This document shows positions 1 to 10,606 of a stretch of 64,000 nucleotides of DNA, one piece after another. Below the pieces are notes generated by a model, which did not search any database, had not been told where the DNA came from, and saw only the letters and a program-made list of their open reading frames with translations. Numbering within the stretch: the stretch's first letter is position 1; each line of letters starts with the position of its first letter. The stretch spans positions 8,962,554 to 9,026,553 of the forward strand of contig JASEVX010000010.1 of assembly GCA_031761405.1 (NCBI GenBank), written 5' to 3'. Source of the stretch: Serripes groenlandicus. Taxonomy: Eukaryota > Mollusca > Bivalvia > Cardiida > Cardiidae. A program made the position numbers and the translations under genes.

Positions 1-870
1 CATATAGATGTAGATATACCTATACGTACAGATACACATATCCGCATTGAGAATACTCGATATATATATTTATTATATGACCACCAATGAATTTGCTGTT
101 TATCAGAGTGAAATATAAAATCCTTATTCCACACTGTGGAATATGAATAAATGACGTCAAAGAGACTAACATTATGACGTCAAACCGCTGACGTGACGTC
201 ATTTTCCTAGTATTCGGTCATGTTATACTACACAAGTTATATATAAAGAAATACATAATGGGTATATTATTTGTTTTTCATCAATTTGTCATTAAGGTAG
301 AGGGAGTGTAATGCCAAAAAAATCAAATGTTGTTATACTTGCTATATTCTTGATCCACAACTAACAAGAGACCAAAATATGAAGTTTAAGAAGATTTCAA
401 CCACAGGTTTGGAAAAAAAACCTAATTATGGTTATCTCCCCTTTGTGTCATAATTTCAGTGCGAAATGTCTGGGGGTATACTTACAAAACTTGCAATAAA
501 AAAATCAATTTTCATAGTTTTTAATCAGGAATAGTGTTAATACACTCTTAAGTTATTACTTAATTGAGTTAAAGCTCCAAATCAGGAAAAGCAAGATACC
601 AACAATTGAATATGAGCCTGTCAGTTGCAATGTCAATAACAAATAATCGTGATTTTTTTCGATTTTGTAAAAGTACAACTATGAAAAATTGAAAAAAAAT
701 CCCAAAAACATAATTAGTAAATCAAAATGAACAATACAATAATTGTCTATATAGTGTATCAAACAGAATAGCCAAATTAAAACAACATTCACCATCAATA
801 AGTTGACATAAAGTATTTTGTTTGAAACAACCACATAATCCGATTTATGTAATTTTTTGTGTAAAACAGA
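1..870. other. AT-rich 3' flank, no gene seen
   Basis: This flank lies downstream of the stop codon of the minus-strand gene that ends at 871. I see no conserved coding frame, tRNA head or MITE terminus here. There are short AT runs, including a TA-rich stretch at about 58-80. The gene's 3' UTR and polyadenylation site should fall here, but no strong AATAAA (TTTATT on the plus strand) lies just below 871. Confidence 0.4.
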
Positions 871-1694
871 TCAAGAGCCGACACTAGATTCAAAGTGCTT
901 GGCCAACTTTGGAATAACTTCCTCAAGGACTTTTTTAGAATTTGTTATTCTTGGTAACCCATCACTGTTTGCTGCTGTGAAAGAATCATGAAGTCCATCT
1001 TCCCCTGACCGCTTGAAGATCACCTTCAAATGGTTCAAGTTTAACCCTGATCCAGCAATATTTTCTGCAGTTGGGCGCTTCATTATACCATGGATTATCA
1101 AGGTGTCTAAAGATCTAATGTTGGAAGACTTTGCAGTATTAAACTGTAATGAATGTTTCATTGCAACAGGGGAAAAACTAAAAGGTAAACGCTCTGACTC
1201 ATCACAAAGTGCAAGAAGTTTTCCAAGGGCCTCGACATCAGCTTCAGCATTGTGAGCATCATACGAAATGCCAAGATGCTGTTTGACTAAGTCTTCCTGT
1301 TTGTGAGACTGATCTGGGAATTTCTTCTTAAACAATGGCAGACTGTCAATTAAACCAAATACACATTGTAAAAAGACTTCCATGGTTTTGTTTTTATCTA
1401 TAGCGGTCATCAATACAGGAAAGTCAAACCTGCGGCCATTATGCGCAACAAGAATAACGTTAGAGAACTTCTGCAACCAATTATATAATTTGACAATTGC
1501 ACTATCTATCGTTTCACAGACCACAGGTTGTCCATTCACAGACATGTCACCGTCATTGTTCACATATATCCCAGTAACTCTTTGTGCCTCAGCAGCAATT
1601 GGTACACAAGGCTTTGTGTAAACTGAAAATTTACTCCCTGTCTTCATCTCTGCTGCCGCGATTTGGGTGATGTGTGGCATCACAGAATAACGAA
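871..1694 (-). CDS. Fusion gene exon 9: exonuclease motifs II and III, stop
   Basis: 824 nt with acceptor TCTTTTCAG. It encodes VMPHITQIAAAEM, then Exo II (AHNGRRFD) and Exo III (YDAHNAEADVEAL, the H-x4-D signature of the TREX/DnaQ-like DEDDh class). About 120 residues of unrecognised C-terminus follow before the stop at 871. Confidence 0.92.
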
Positions 1695-4600
1695 CTGAAA
1701 AGAAAGATTATTATGTTGCACAATTTTGATAATAAATGTCAATTATACAAATGTATTATTAATTTCCCTGATAAAAGATATATCCGAGCCCCAGTAGCTC
1801 AGTTGGTAGCGACGATGGCTGTCAATCCAGGGTTTGTGTCTTCGAACCCAATCTCGGCCAACATTCTTTCCTACATTTGACAAAAGTCACTGTGACAAGC
1901 GTCATTTGTCTTTCACCAATGGGCTTACAGTCTATGTGGAAAAGGAGTCAGTTGCTTGGAAAGTATGTTATGTGGAGTACTGGTGTGAGCAAACCAGGAA
2001 ACATATGAGTAGGTCAACTGGCTGCCGGGATATGACTGAAAAATTGTTGAAAACTGCGTTAAACCCCAATAAATCAATCAAACCATAATAATGATCTCTC
2101 CTTCTTCAGCCCTTTTCCCATTTATAAAATGTTATAGATATTCTATAAAAAACATGCATTTTTTTATACTCATCAGTAAACACAGAAGTTTTCAAGCTAG
2201 ACTGTCAATCCCAAACTTGCTGGTTATAATATCATAAGACTGGGTGATATAAATTCTTACTAAGATCTGTTGTTTCCAGATCAATGGCAATAAATGTCGG
2301 CTCTCCACTACCCACTTTCACTGGTTTGAAGTTGCCTCGTGCAATTGCGTCTGGTAGCTTCTCGATGTCCACTTCTGTGGAATGACCAACTCCTGTAATT
2401 GATACATTGAAATGTAAATTTGACTGAAGACTAACAATTGTTTGTATTGATATCTAAAGAACACCAGATAAAAGCTTTATAAAAAAGCATGTTTCTGAAA
2501 TCGCACAACAAGCCCCGGTAGCTCAATCGGTAGCGACGCAGGCTGTCAATCCAGGGGTTGTGAGTTCGAATCCCAGCACGGCCAACATTCTTTCGAACGT
2601 TTGACTGAATGGGCTGTTTAACAGTCTATGTGGAAAAGCAGCCAGTTGCTTGGAAAGTATGTTGTGTGGTGTACTGGTGTGGGAAAACCAGGAAATGCAT
2701 GAGTAGGTAAACTGTCCGCCGTGATATGACTGAAAAAATGTTGAAAACGGCATTAAACCCCAATTAATCAATCAACCTAAACTGCACATTTCAGCCTAGG
2801 CACTGATAAATGACTTCATATATAGGTCAACTTCTTTTCACGTTCATAATCAAAATGTTATGAATTACATCATCTGATCCACTTATAACAAAACCAGTTG
2901 TTTAGATCTAAATCAAGCAATCCATTTCTGATTGCAATGTCCTACCTGACTCGTAGGATACACCCTCTAAGGCTTCCATTGCACCCTGGCTGGTAGCACG
3001 TTCTTGTTTAAGTATCAGCCTACGACGCTTTACAGATGGAAGGCTCTGAGACTGCTGCTTCTGCAAACGGCGCTTCTGACATTTGTCCGCATATTTCACA
3101 GTATACTTCCCAGGCGACAGACCAAGTTTCATATTCATCTGAAGATTGAAACATAATTGTGCATGCTCCAGATCATGTTAGATGTTTGACCATCACTCAA
3201 GAACAGTACTTTTCAATATGAATGTCTACATTTCTATGTATATTAAACAATCTTTTTACATAAATAATACATTAACATTAGTTCTGTATTTGCTTAAAAT
3301 ATGTTTTGGAATTATGATTAATTATCCCCTCGGTTACGAAGTAAGCGAGAAAGGGATATAGTAACGGGACCGTCCGTATGTATGTGTGTCCGTCCATCCT
3401 TCCGTCCGTAACAAACCTTGTCATCACTCTACACTAACCATTTCTTGACAGATCTTAACCAAACTTGGTATAAAGTAAGTATATGGTAACATCTTGAAGC
3501 CTATTGATTTTCAAGGTCATAGGTCAAAGGTCAAGCCCAGCCGAGGGGATGCATCCGCTTTGCGGTGCCCTTGTTTTATCTTGCATCAGCAGAATTGGAT
3601 TTAGTGTCTATTGTGTTTTTTAAACAAGAGGCATTCTAAATAGAATGCACAATTCTTATATGTCTAATTAGAAACGTGATCAACATACCATATCACATGA
3701 ACACCTGCAGGAAACATCAGGTAAACCATGAACTGATAAAAGAAGAACATAAAAATAAACAAACTTCAAACAATAGAAAATAAAACAAAACCCTGAACAT
3801 GAAAAGAAGCAATAATAAAACCTGAAAAAATCAAAAAGAACTGTATGAACATGATAACAACCGTTCATAGAATAGAAACAAAAACAAAACTGCAAACAAA
3901 AAGCCAATGGCTTAGTTCCAACAAGCAAACATTTGTTAACGCTTCCCTCATATAGTCGCTTTCTGACGCCTCTGCAGCATATCGCTTTTTGAAAACATAG
4001 CGACAAAAAAAGAAATTGCTCAAAACAAGCAATAATTTCTCCTTTTGCCACAATGTTTTCCACTTGAAGTCAATGGTTATCCATTTAATTATAGAGATTT
4101 TCTATTTGTTGACAAAATATGTTCAAAGTCTTCTGCTGCAGATTTGTTGTATGTGGGAAAGGGTTAAACAACATAAGATGAAAATACTTAGCAAAACTAT
4201 TTCAACAATTCAAAGAAGCGTCAGGGTTCACCATTGCTTCAAGAAATTAGAATCAGTGATAGTGTATCCTTTTATATCATCTCTACATGATGAGCCCTGA
4301 ATGTTTTGAACCATATAACATGCTTAAACTTACATTTGGTATGTAGTGTCTTCCCTCATTGATGAACGCAGCCGTGGCGTGTACTCTGTAGTCAAGTGAC
4401 TTGGTATTCCCATAGTGGTGTGACTTCGGTGCTCTGAGACTAACCTCTTTGTTCGCATGTTCACACTGTTGACTTGAACCCAAGTCTGCGTATTGATCAG
4501 CTCTGGTTACCAAGGGATCGAAAATTTTCTGGAGTTCATGGCGAAGGGTTTCATCTGTTAATGCTCTTCTGTAAGGCAGACTATGATGAATATACATTTC

Positions 4601-7600
4601 ACTTGGTGTCCTCTTGAACACACAGAACCTGTCACTGCACAAAGAGTGGTCACCAAACTGATGAGGTACTAAAGCTTTCAAGTTATCACGAAGAGCCTCT
4701 TTGTCCCCTTGGTTTCGTGCAAATGCGTATTTCAAACATTTTTCTAAATGCAAAATTACCATTTTACTCAATTTTACACCTTTTTTGTAGTGTAATGCAT
4801 ACAGACTTTTTCCTACATTTTTCACCACGTGATTGCGATCATATCGTTTTTTCATGTGAATATTTCTGTTGTTCCTCAGTCTCGCAATAAGAGTATTGTC
4901 TCCATCACCTTCCAGATATTCAACCGGCGTTCCTTCATCAGCTAACTGAACAACCCCCTTTTCTCCACTGACACTTTCCATCAAACGTGCACTTCCAGTA
5001 TGGTTCCGGACACACTTGTGTGGTCTTACAGCATCACTAGGTCTATTTCGTCGCCACCAGTTGCACGTTCCACAGGTCCTATGGCTGATGATAGATTTCA
5101 CGACTTTCTTACCATACTTTGCCTTGCTCATAAGGAATGTGTGGGCTGTAAAAACAATAAACAGTGTATCAATAACTGTGCCCGAACCATGTCATTTTTT
5201 GACATGCATACATTGGTTCTCAAAGTGAAAAATGTGGTTGTCCAAATAGCAAACTTTCTGTTCTATATGCATTCAATCAAACTCTTATGGATATAAATAC
5301 TGTGACCAAGTTTTATTCAAATTGCTCAAAAATTGTGAAGGTTAAAGTGTAAACAAACTCGCTATGGACGACGGGGAACATTTAACAATCCTAAAATCTC
5401 ACCTTGCACTTTGTGCCAGTTGAGCTAAACAGAGAATCACTGTTAAACCTAACAGCTGTCATTGAGTAAGATACACTACAATTTGCCATAATACTTACAT
5501 GTCAAACTATCAAAGCCTTTTTTCTGCCAAGCAGTATCAATGGCGCATGACATTCCACTTTGTGTTCTACATGGGAACTTTCTGTCCAGACGTGTTCGGC
5601 TGGAGGAGCTGTTGGATACACAACGAATACTGCTAGTTGACTTCTTATAGGGGACTGGTTTTGGCCGGAAAGTATTTGCTGGTGTCCTTTGAAATATATA
5701 ACAAAACATAACATATAACTATTTTTCTATGGAATTTGCTTGCTATAAATATAGTCAGTACAGCTTCATACATGTATGAACTATTTCTGGTCTGTAATGA
5801 TAATATTTAGAAACTTCTTAGACTGAGATGATAACTGTGACCTAGTTTTTTTTACTGTACATGACCCATATTCAAACTTGGCCTACATATCACCAAGAAA
5901 AACATTCTGATAGTTACATCATGATCAAGTTAAAAATGTGGAGTGCTTACAAGATTTTCCTTCAATTTGACCTTTGATCCAAGGCTTTGACCTCATATAA
6001 CCCAGTTTCAACTTGTCAAAGATTTGCCTGTAGAGTGTGAACAAGGCAATTGTTGACGAGGCACGACTGACCGACACTTGACGAAATGTGATCACAATAG
6101 CTAAAAATGATAAAAGGTTTTTACCTTGGGCTGGCATCTGCAGCAGATGTGGGAGTGTGAATACTGTTGTCATTCATGGCTGAAGCACCAACGTCAACCT
6201 CTTCATCATCATCAGAGTCAACATCTGTCCATGCAGAATCATCATCAACACCAGGACGGTCTTCCAGTCGTAGTCTTTGAAATAAAACAGAAGATAAATG
6301 TTCATTGTGTTTTACACTTCTATTTATTTATTGGGGTTTTACGCCATTTTCAACATTATTTCAGTTATATCACGGCAACAGTTCACTAATTCATGATCCC
6401 TAGGTAGACAAACCAGTACTCTAAGGCTATAAAATAAAATATGCCTTGCCCAAGGACACTCCAACATGACCGACGTTTCCGAACTTTCGCGACTGGAGAT
6501 CAAACCTGGGACTTCCGGTTTCAAATCCCCGAAACTAACCACTCGACCACAGCGGATTCCTTTTACACTATTTAGTGTAGGAACACACTACATAAATTTA
6601 TATTGGTGAAAGTCCTGACACATTTGGGTCTTTCATCTGCCTGTTCAGATTGCATCAATGCCTATCAACAATAGCAAGTTTTAGAAACACATATATTGCC
6701 ATTGGTTACAGGCCTTTTTGTTAAATAACTTCTCATGAATATGAATATATTTCAATATTAATATACCTTAGAGAGGGAGATTCATCTGGAAGTGGGCACA
6801 CTCCAAGCTCATTCACCAGTGAACCTTCCATGGACTGCTTGGCTTTTGTTGATTCTTGTGTAGCGATATCCCTGTAACAGATTATAAAATAGTTTAGGAA
6901 GAAATAGATTTCAAACAAGAAATATAAGTTTTTGATATTTTTTTTGATATTTTTATAGACATATTTTGCATGGTCAGTGAACTGCACCGGACATCAATTG
7001 TGAATTCACGTCCTGCTTGTGAGCTAGCTTTTCTAGTGATGTGGTTATGTTTATGTCAGTAGTGGGAGTTAACCAAATTAAAAATCACCTATGATAAACA
7101 TATACAAACACATCCAGTACGAGGTTTAATCATTTAACCCTCTCCCACATACAGCAGACTTTGAAAACATAGAGGAATAAATATGGAAAATCTCTGAAAT
7201 TAAAAGTACAATAATTGTTTAGAGCTGAAAACATGGTGACTAAAGGAGGAATTGCTCGTTTTGAGCAATTTCTTCTTTTGTCGCCATGTTTTCAAAAAGC
7301 CGTCTGCTGCAGATGCGTCAGAAAGTGTATATATGAGGGAAAGGGTTGATGAATTCAAACATACTCCATTTCCATCTGGTAAGCATCACACGCAGCTTGT
7401 CGGGTAGAATCAATAGCTACTTCTTCAATGGCTTCTCCTGCTCGCTCTTCCATCATCTTCAGATTCCGGTTGCATATTGGCTTCAGATTAAGTGTCGTCA
7501 GGAAGTTGTTAACTCGGACAGGACCACCCACGTTATCAATCATTGCTGAAAATAAACAAGTAATTACGTTAATACCCTGAAACATGTTTATTATAAAGTA

Positions 7601-8527
7601 AATTATAATAATAGTCCAAGATGGTAACTCTGCAGTCTTTCTTACATTTGATAAAAGTAAATGCAACAAGCATCATTCACAAATAGGCAAACATTTTATG
7701 TGGAAAAGCAGCCAGTTGCTTGGAATGAATGTTGAATGTGTGGAGTACTGGTATGAGAAATCCAGGAAATACATGGGTAGGTGAACTGGCAGCAGTGATA
7801 TAACGGAAAATTGTTAGAAACGTCATTAAACCACAATCAAGTGACCAATTGTGAAGCATCATAATGACAAAGAAGAATTAACTAAAAAATAAACAATTTC
7901 CCCTTTTGCCACAATGTTTTCAACCTTTTTTAGATAGTATACCTCCACATTCAGAGATTTTCCAGATTTTGAGTAAATGTTTTCAAAATCGTCTGCTGTA
8001 GATTTGATGAATGACTCACTGAGGTTATATACAAACAATATATATTTAAACTATGCTAGAACAAATAAATTATACATACCTGTACCGAGTTTTGTGTTTA
8101 CGGCAAAGCAAGGCATGCCGTGTTTCTTGATATGGTGCATTTTTCCGTAAGCAACTCTGTTGATGAACTGACAATCCGGATTTTGACACACTATATATAA
8201 ATAACCGCTAAGTCCCTTTTGAAGCTCTCCAATGATGTTGTAATGTGTCAGTGGAACTGGGCCCAACTTACATGACTGACAGACTTTCAAGTTGTCCATC
8301 AGAACTCCTAGTTCAACAACACGTCGGCCTTCTCTCCACCCATCTTTGATCACTCCTTTCGGCAGTTTCAGATGGAAGTTTGCCGTACAATTGTCACGTT
8401 CACATGCATGTAAGTCACAGAGACTGGTGTCTGTATAGTTGTGATCGGTGATTAAACTTGTGTGCGTCGGGGCTGTCTTAATCACCTTACACTTCCGAAA
8501 AACACCGTGGTTATCGCGAAAGCCCAT
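871..8527 (-). CDS. Mutator-like transposase domain / DEDDh exonuclease fusion protein, 9 exons
   Basis: Complete gene, exons (minus strand order) 8527-8080, 7545-7365, 6871-6767, 6274-6125, 5686-5499, 5145-4334, 3138-2946, 2392-2261 and 1694-871. Every junction is GT-AG and every phase matches, giving 3033 nt (1010 aa plus stop). Residues 1-210 match the N-terminal part of the metazoan Mutator-like transposase domain (motif EGRRVVELGVL). Residues 295-360 are a D/E-, S- and P-rich linker. Residues 360-628 are the transposase core, with CGTC (382-385), a second Cys/His pair (about 400-406), EGDGDN (GDGD 437-440) and an acidic residue in QCEHAN (E586). Residues 720-1010 are a DEDDh exonuclease: IAIDLETTDL (D730, E732), AHNGRRFD (D827) and DAHNAEAD (H884, D889), all present. 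The start is the ATG at 8527 (context AACATGG); a GTG 12 codons upstream was not used. From family knowledge, similar fusions occur among uncharacterised invertebrate proteins. The biological role is unknown; it could be a domesticated transposase or an old mobile gene. Confidence 0.9.
1788..2083 (+). mobile_element. SINE-A copy (tRNA-derived, full length)
   Basis: In the last intron of the fusion gene. The head has a box A (TAGCTCAGTTGG, 1795-1806) and a slightly mutated box B (about 1838-1848). The body ends in the shared tail AAACCCCAATAAATCAATC. It resembles the mollusc SINE superfamily with a conserved central domain (from memory). It is too diverged and elongated to be a working tRNA gene. 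Confidence 0.85.
2261..2392 (-). CDS. Fusion gene exon 8: exonuclease motif I
   Basis: 132 nt, acceptor AATTACAG and donor GTAAGA. It ends with FIAIDLETTDL, the Exo I motif of DEDDh nucleases, with both acidic residues intact. The intron sits directly after the motif. Confidence 0.9.
2512..2775 (+). mobile_element. SINE-A copy (tRNA-derived, full length)
   Basis: Same orientation as the copy 430 bp away. Box A TAGCTCAATCGG (2519-2530), box B GAGTTCGAATCC (2562-2573), core CCGTGATATGACTGA and tail TTAAACCCCAATTAATCAAT. It lies in the intron between exons 7 and 8. Confidence 0.88.
2946..3138 (-). CDS. Fusion gene exon 7: basic linker
   Basis: 193 nt beginning exactly at a codon after ATCTTCAG. 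It encodes MNMKLGLSPGKYTVKYADKC followed by a Lys/Arg/Gln-rich segment that could be a nuclear localisation signal. It joins the transposase core to the exonuclease. Confidence 0.85.
3323..3574 (-). mobile_element. Short Helentron-like element with matched subterminal repeats
   Basis: On the minus strand it starts CAAGGGCACCGC with a small hairpin, then ATCCCCTCGG. It ends in the exact complement CCGAGGGGAT followed by AATTAA. The interior has GTCCGTCC runs and a GGTCATAGGTCAAAGGTCAA motif, common in mollusc elements of this type. It lies in intron 6. Confidence 0.65.
3936..4167. mobile_element. TTAA foldback MITE (piggyBac-like)
   Basis: Bounded by TTAA at both ends (3936-3939 and 4164-4167). 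The right terminus is GTGGGAAAGGG and the left is degenerate. The inner region has the family palindrome around GAAATTGCTC / GAGCAATTTC. It lies in intron 6 of the fusion gene. Confidence 0.8.
4334..5145 (-). CDS. Fusion gene exon 6: Mutator-like transposase core
   Basis: 812 nt, the largest exon after exon 9, acceptor TTTTTACAG and donor GTAAGT (phase 0). It encodes HRTCGTCNWWRRNRP, VRPHKCVRNHTGSARLMES, YLEGDGDNTLIARL and SLRAPKSHHYGNTKSLDYR. In this family the GDGD acidic cluster and the acidic residue before the APK-HYG motif are candidate metal ligands (inferred, not tested). No stop or frameshift is present. Confidence 0.9.
5300..5432 (+). mobile_element. Helentron-like 3' end fragment
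   Basis: Ends with a degenerate hairpin (CTCACCTTGCACTTTGTGCC) followed by GAGCTAAAC, the 3' terminus of the family seen intact at 30756-32253. No 5' end is present. It lies in intron 5. Confidence 0.55.
5499..5686 (-). CDS. Fusion gene exon 5: Ser/Lys/Pro linker
   Basis: 188 nt with acceptor ATTTCAAAG and donor GTAAGT. It encodes a serine- and lysine-rich segment ending ...AWQKKGFDSLTS, which leads into the transposase core. The last part resembles the start of the catalytic core in related proteins. Confidence 0.83.
5825..6108 (+). mobile_element. Helentron-like core fragment
   Basis: Two diverged core units (GTGACCTAGTTT, ATGACCCATATTC, AACATTCTGAT) match those in the array at 30780-32160. 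It ends GTGATCACAATAGCTAAAAA without the usual 3' hairpin. It lies in intron 4. Confidence 0.6.
6125..6274 (-). CDS. Fusion gene exon 4: acidic linker
   Basis: 150 nt, phase 2 to phase 2, acceptor TTTCAAAG and donor GTAAAA. It encodes an aspartate/glutamate-rich stretch (DDDSAWTDVDSDDDEEVD) followed by a Ser/Thr/Pro segment. This is probably a flexible hinge between the two halves of the transposase module. Confidence 0.82.
6325..6560 (-). mobile_element. SINE-C copy (different tRNA head, shared tail)
   Basis: On the minus strand the head reads GCTGTGGTCGAGTGGTTAG, like a Leu/Ser-type tRNA 5' half, with a box B-like GGTTTGATCTCC region. The core and the GGCGTAAAACCCCAAT tail resemble SINE-A. 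It lies in intron 3. Confidence 0.75.
6767..6871 (-). CDS. Fusion gene exon 3
   Basis: 105 nt between a CTGTTACAG acceptor and a GTATAT donor, phase 2 to phase 2. It encodes a polar linker (DIATQESTKAKQSMEGSL...). No domain is recognised, but the frame joins both neighbours exactly. Confidence 0.8.
7134..7348. mobile_element. TTAA foldback MITE (piggyBac-like)
   Basis: Left TTAACCCTCTCCCACATAC, right GAGGGAAAGGGTTGA. The central stem GGAGGAATTGCTC / GAGCAATTTCTTC has a GTTTT loop. It ends 16 bp inside the intron after exon 2. Confidence 0.85.
7365..7545 (-). CDS. Fusion gene exon 2
   Basis: Follows a TTTATTTTCAG acceptor and encodes AMIDNVGGPVRVNNFLTTLN, typical of this transposase domain (glycine turn, then a helix ending in a paired arginine/glutamate region). 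It ends in phase 2 before GTATGT. A foldback MITE ends 16 bp inside the next intron. Confidence 0.88.
7640..7850 (+). mobile_element. SINE-A body, head missing
   Basis: Contains the SINE-A body (AAAAGCAGCCAGTTGCTTGG, GAACTGGCAGCAGTGATATA) and a decayed tail but no tRNA-like head. It lies in intron 1. Confidence 0.75.
7885..8015. mobile_element. TTAA foldback MITE, right part
   Basis: Contains TTTCCCCTTTTGCCACAATG and TTTTCAAAATCGTCTGCTG in family order. Both terminal repeats are lost. Confidence 0.65.
8080..8527 (-). CDS. Fusion gene exon 1: start and N-terminal transposase domain
   Basis: Residues 1-149. Begins at the ATG at 8527 and ends in phase 1 before GTATGT (8079-8078). It carries paired cysteines (CQSCKLG, CQNPDC) suggesting a zinc-binding fold, and the family motif EGRRVVELGVL. 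The frame stays open upstream to a GTG at 8563, but that GTG is not a normal eukaryotic start. Confidence 0.88.
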
Positions 8528-8760
8528 GTTGACAGTTGGAGGGAATTCCGACAATGACGTCACAGGAAGTTACATTTGTTGGTGTTTTCTTTTTTTTTAT
8601 TTGTCGGGTATCATATTTTTTCTATTCAAATTTAACAATGGGCCTATTATCATAATATTTAATCAGCGAATGTATGAAACACAAAAATAAAAATTAATTT
8701 GCGGAAAAAAGATAACTTTTCCGATCGACAACGAACTAGTACGAACTGTTCCGAACTACC
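8528..8760 (-). other. Upstream region of the fusion gene
   Basis: This region should hold the 5' UTR and promoter of the gene starting at 8527. It is AT-rich at 8580-8700, followed by a short GAAC/GTTC-rich stretch at 8725-8775. I see no convincing TATA box or initiator and call no promoter. Confidence 0.3.
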
Positions 8761-8836
8761 TCGAAGTTCGCCGACATTTTCCGACATTGGCCGATCTATG
8801 CAGAGGTCCATTACGCTCCCACTGCCTTAAATAAAA

Positions 8837-8990
8837 AGAAAATTTGTTTGTTTTGAGTGTATATGGAATATATTTCAACTCGAAGTGATACAATTTAAAC
8901 ATTTTCACTCGCGCTACGCGCTCGTGAAAATATTCAATTGTATCACGTCTCGATGAGATATATTCCATATCCACTCAAAACAAACAAATA
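8837..8990. mobile_element. Foldback element with about 55-bp arms
   Basis: The left arm starts TTTGTTTTGAGTGTATATGG and the right arm is its near-perfect inverted copy (8935-8990). Between them lies a GCGCTACGCGC palindrome. It is not related to the TTAA family. A (TA)n run follows at about 8995-9015. Confidence 0.7.
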
Positions 8991-8999
8991 TCCTCTATA

Positions 9000-10375
9000 T
9001 ATATATATATATATACCTTTAAGAAATAGATATACACACAATATTCTTACTCAAGTAATGTACATACTTCAGGTACTGTTTAAAACATGCGACTCGGGAG
9101 TCTTCATCGAGAACAAATGACATACAGCCAGATAACAGTTCAATGATTTGCTCGTCGGGTTTCATACAAATAAATGCGTTGATATCGGTTTCTCCTAAGG
9201 AAGAGAAAAGCTGTGCCCAAAGCTTCTCTCGTATTGGTTCGTTTACAGAACAAAATAGTAGTATGTGTGTAGCTACACATAAAACAGACTCTTTACAGTT
9301 TGGACAGTATGTATTATACTTTTTAGAAAACAACCTAGAAATTACATGTATTACGGTATAGCAGTATTTCAAATGACTCCTATATAGTCTGCTGAAGTAC
9401 CATATATTGCATGGTGAAAAGTCATAGTGCAGAAGTTTAAAACTATGTAAAGTCTGATTGTTTTCTACTGTGGTTATTATTTGGTTTTTACATGTAAGCA
9501 TTCAAAGACTGATTAACTACTTTCTTCCATGAATAGGGGTTGGGAAAGTATAAACTTGACAAATATTCCGTTAGTATATTTGTCAAACCGTACTTTCCCA
9601 ACACTCGGTAGATGTCGGGCATAAAGCCTTTTGCGTTGCTTGGTGTCTGCATAAAGCATTGAAGTATGTAGTTAAACATACCGTTGATCCGCTTATCAGC
9701 ATACAATTTACATAATTGACTAAAAAGAACTAGCTTTCTCTTGTCTATATAATTTTCTAAAGACATGCTACCTAAACAGCTCAAGGCGATCACAGTAGGT
9801 GTTGAACGCGGCATGCCCTGCATGTGTTTGATACACTGCTTATGGGCTCGTTCTAGAGACTGAATATGTGTCACAGTGAGGCCGTTCCACACTGTTTCAT
9901 AGATACGCTTTAGGGACAGTGGGTGCATGCTATTTCGGCTGATTCCAGAATTGTTCAAACTGAAGTGCGTTCTTCTAAGTTTAGAGCAACACTCCTGCAC
10001 ACTATCATCTAGGTTCATATTCTTTTCGTTGTGGATACTTAAGTGAAGATAACTAGTTCCTTCATCAACACTGTTTGGACCGAGATTCCATTCACGATTT
10101 GTGTTTTTATATTCATTAGCACTTTCGTTATAAACTATAACTTTACACTTTGTGTGATTGTATACGTATAGTTATTGTGTATTGAGTTACTGTAACAAGG
10201 TCAATAAGTCTCTGTAAGCCGTTTTTAGTAAATGAATTTAATAACATATCGTCTGCTACAGTAGGACAGCCGTATCTGATAGTATTCAACTTGAAGCAGT
10301 CTTCACTGGCGTCTAATGAGTCCATTAAGTCATTGATATAGAATAAGGTACATAATTGCACTTATTATTTGACCT
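9000..10375 (-). mobile_element. Truncated APE-type LINE (RT end and C-terminal domain)
   Basis: Minus-strand fragments encode the end of a reverse transcriptase (LFYINDLMDSL, then TVADDMLLNSFTKNGLQRL at about 10250), a connection domain (LERAHKQCIKHMQGMP) and a C-terminal zinc-knuckle-like region (CPNCKESVLCVATHILLFC). Frameshifts break the frame. The 3' end lies at a (TA)n tract near 9000. It is the same family as 17370-20860, with most of the RT and all of the endonuclease missing. Confidence 0.85.
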
Positions 10376-10485
10376 TGCCTTGCGCCCTTCATGATTGGGA
10401 ACCAGTCTGACTCTAAGCCATTAGATCGCACACAGCTGTATATATATGTCAGTAAACCTTTAACGATTTTGATGAAATTCAAATA

Positions 10486-10606
10486 ATATAACAGCTAACG
10501 CATTTTTTTTTTTTCACATCCTATATTTGACACAGGCGGACACAGGCGAAATTCATGAAAGGGTTTTATTTTTCTGGTCGTCTGCTTTGAAAACATTTAA
10601 TTGAAT
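10486..10606. repeat. Paralogous repeat block X, copy 1 (left part)
   Basis: Shares GCTAACGCA, GACACAGGCGA, ATTCATGAAA and TTTGAAAACAT-TAATTGAATATA in order with 21040-21145. In both places it lies 5' of a minus-strand LINE, so it may be part of that LINE's 5' region. In copy 1 it is broken by two later insertions. Confidence 0.7.

Noticed and set aside
8528..8563. Extended start of the fusion gene at a GTG (8563)
   Set aside because: GTG is not a usual eukaryotic start; the ATG at 8527 has a good context.
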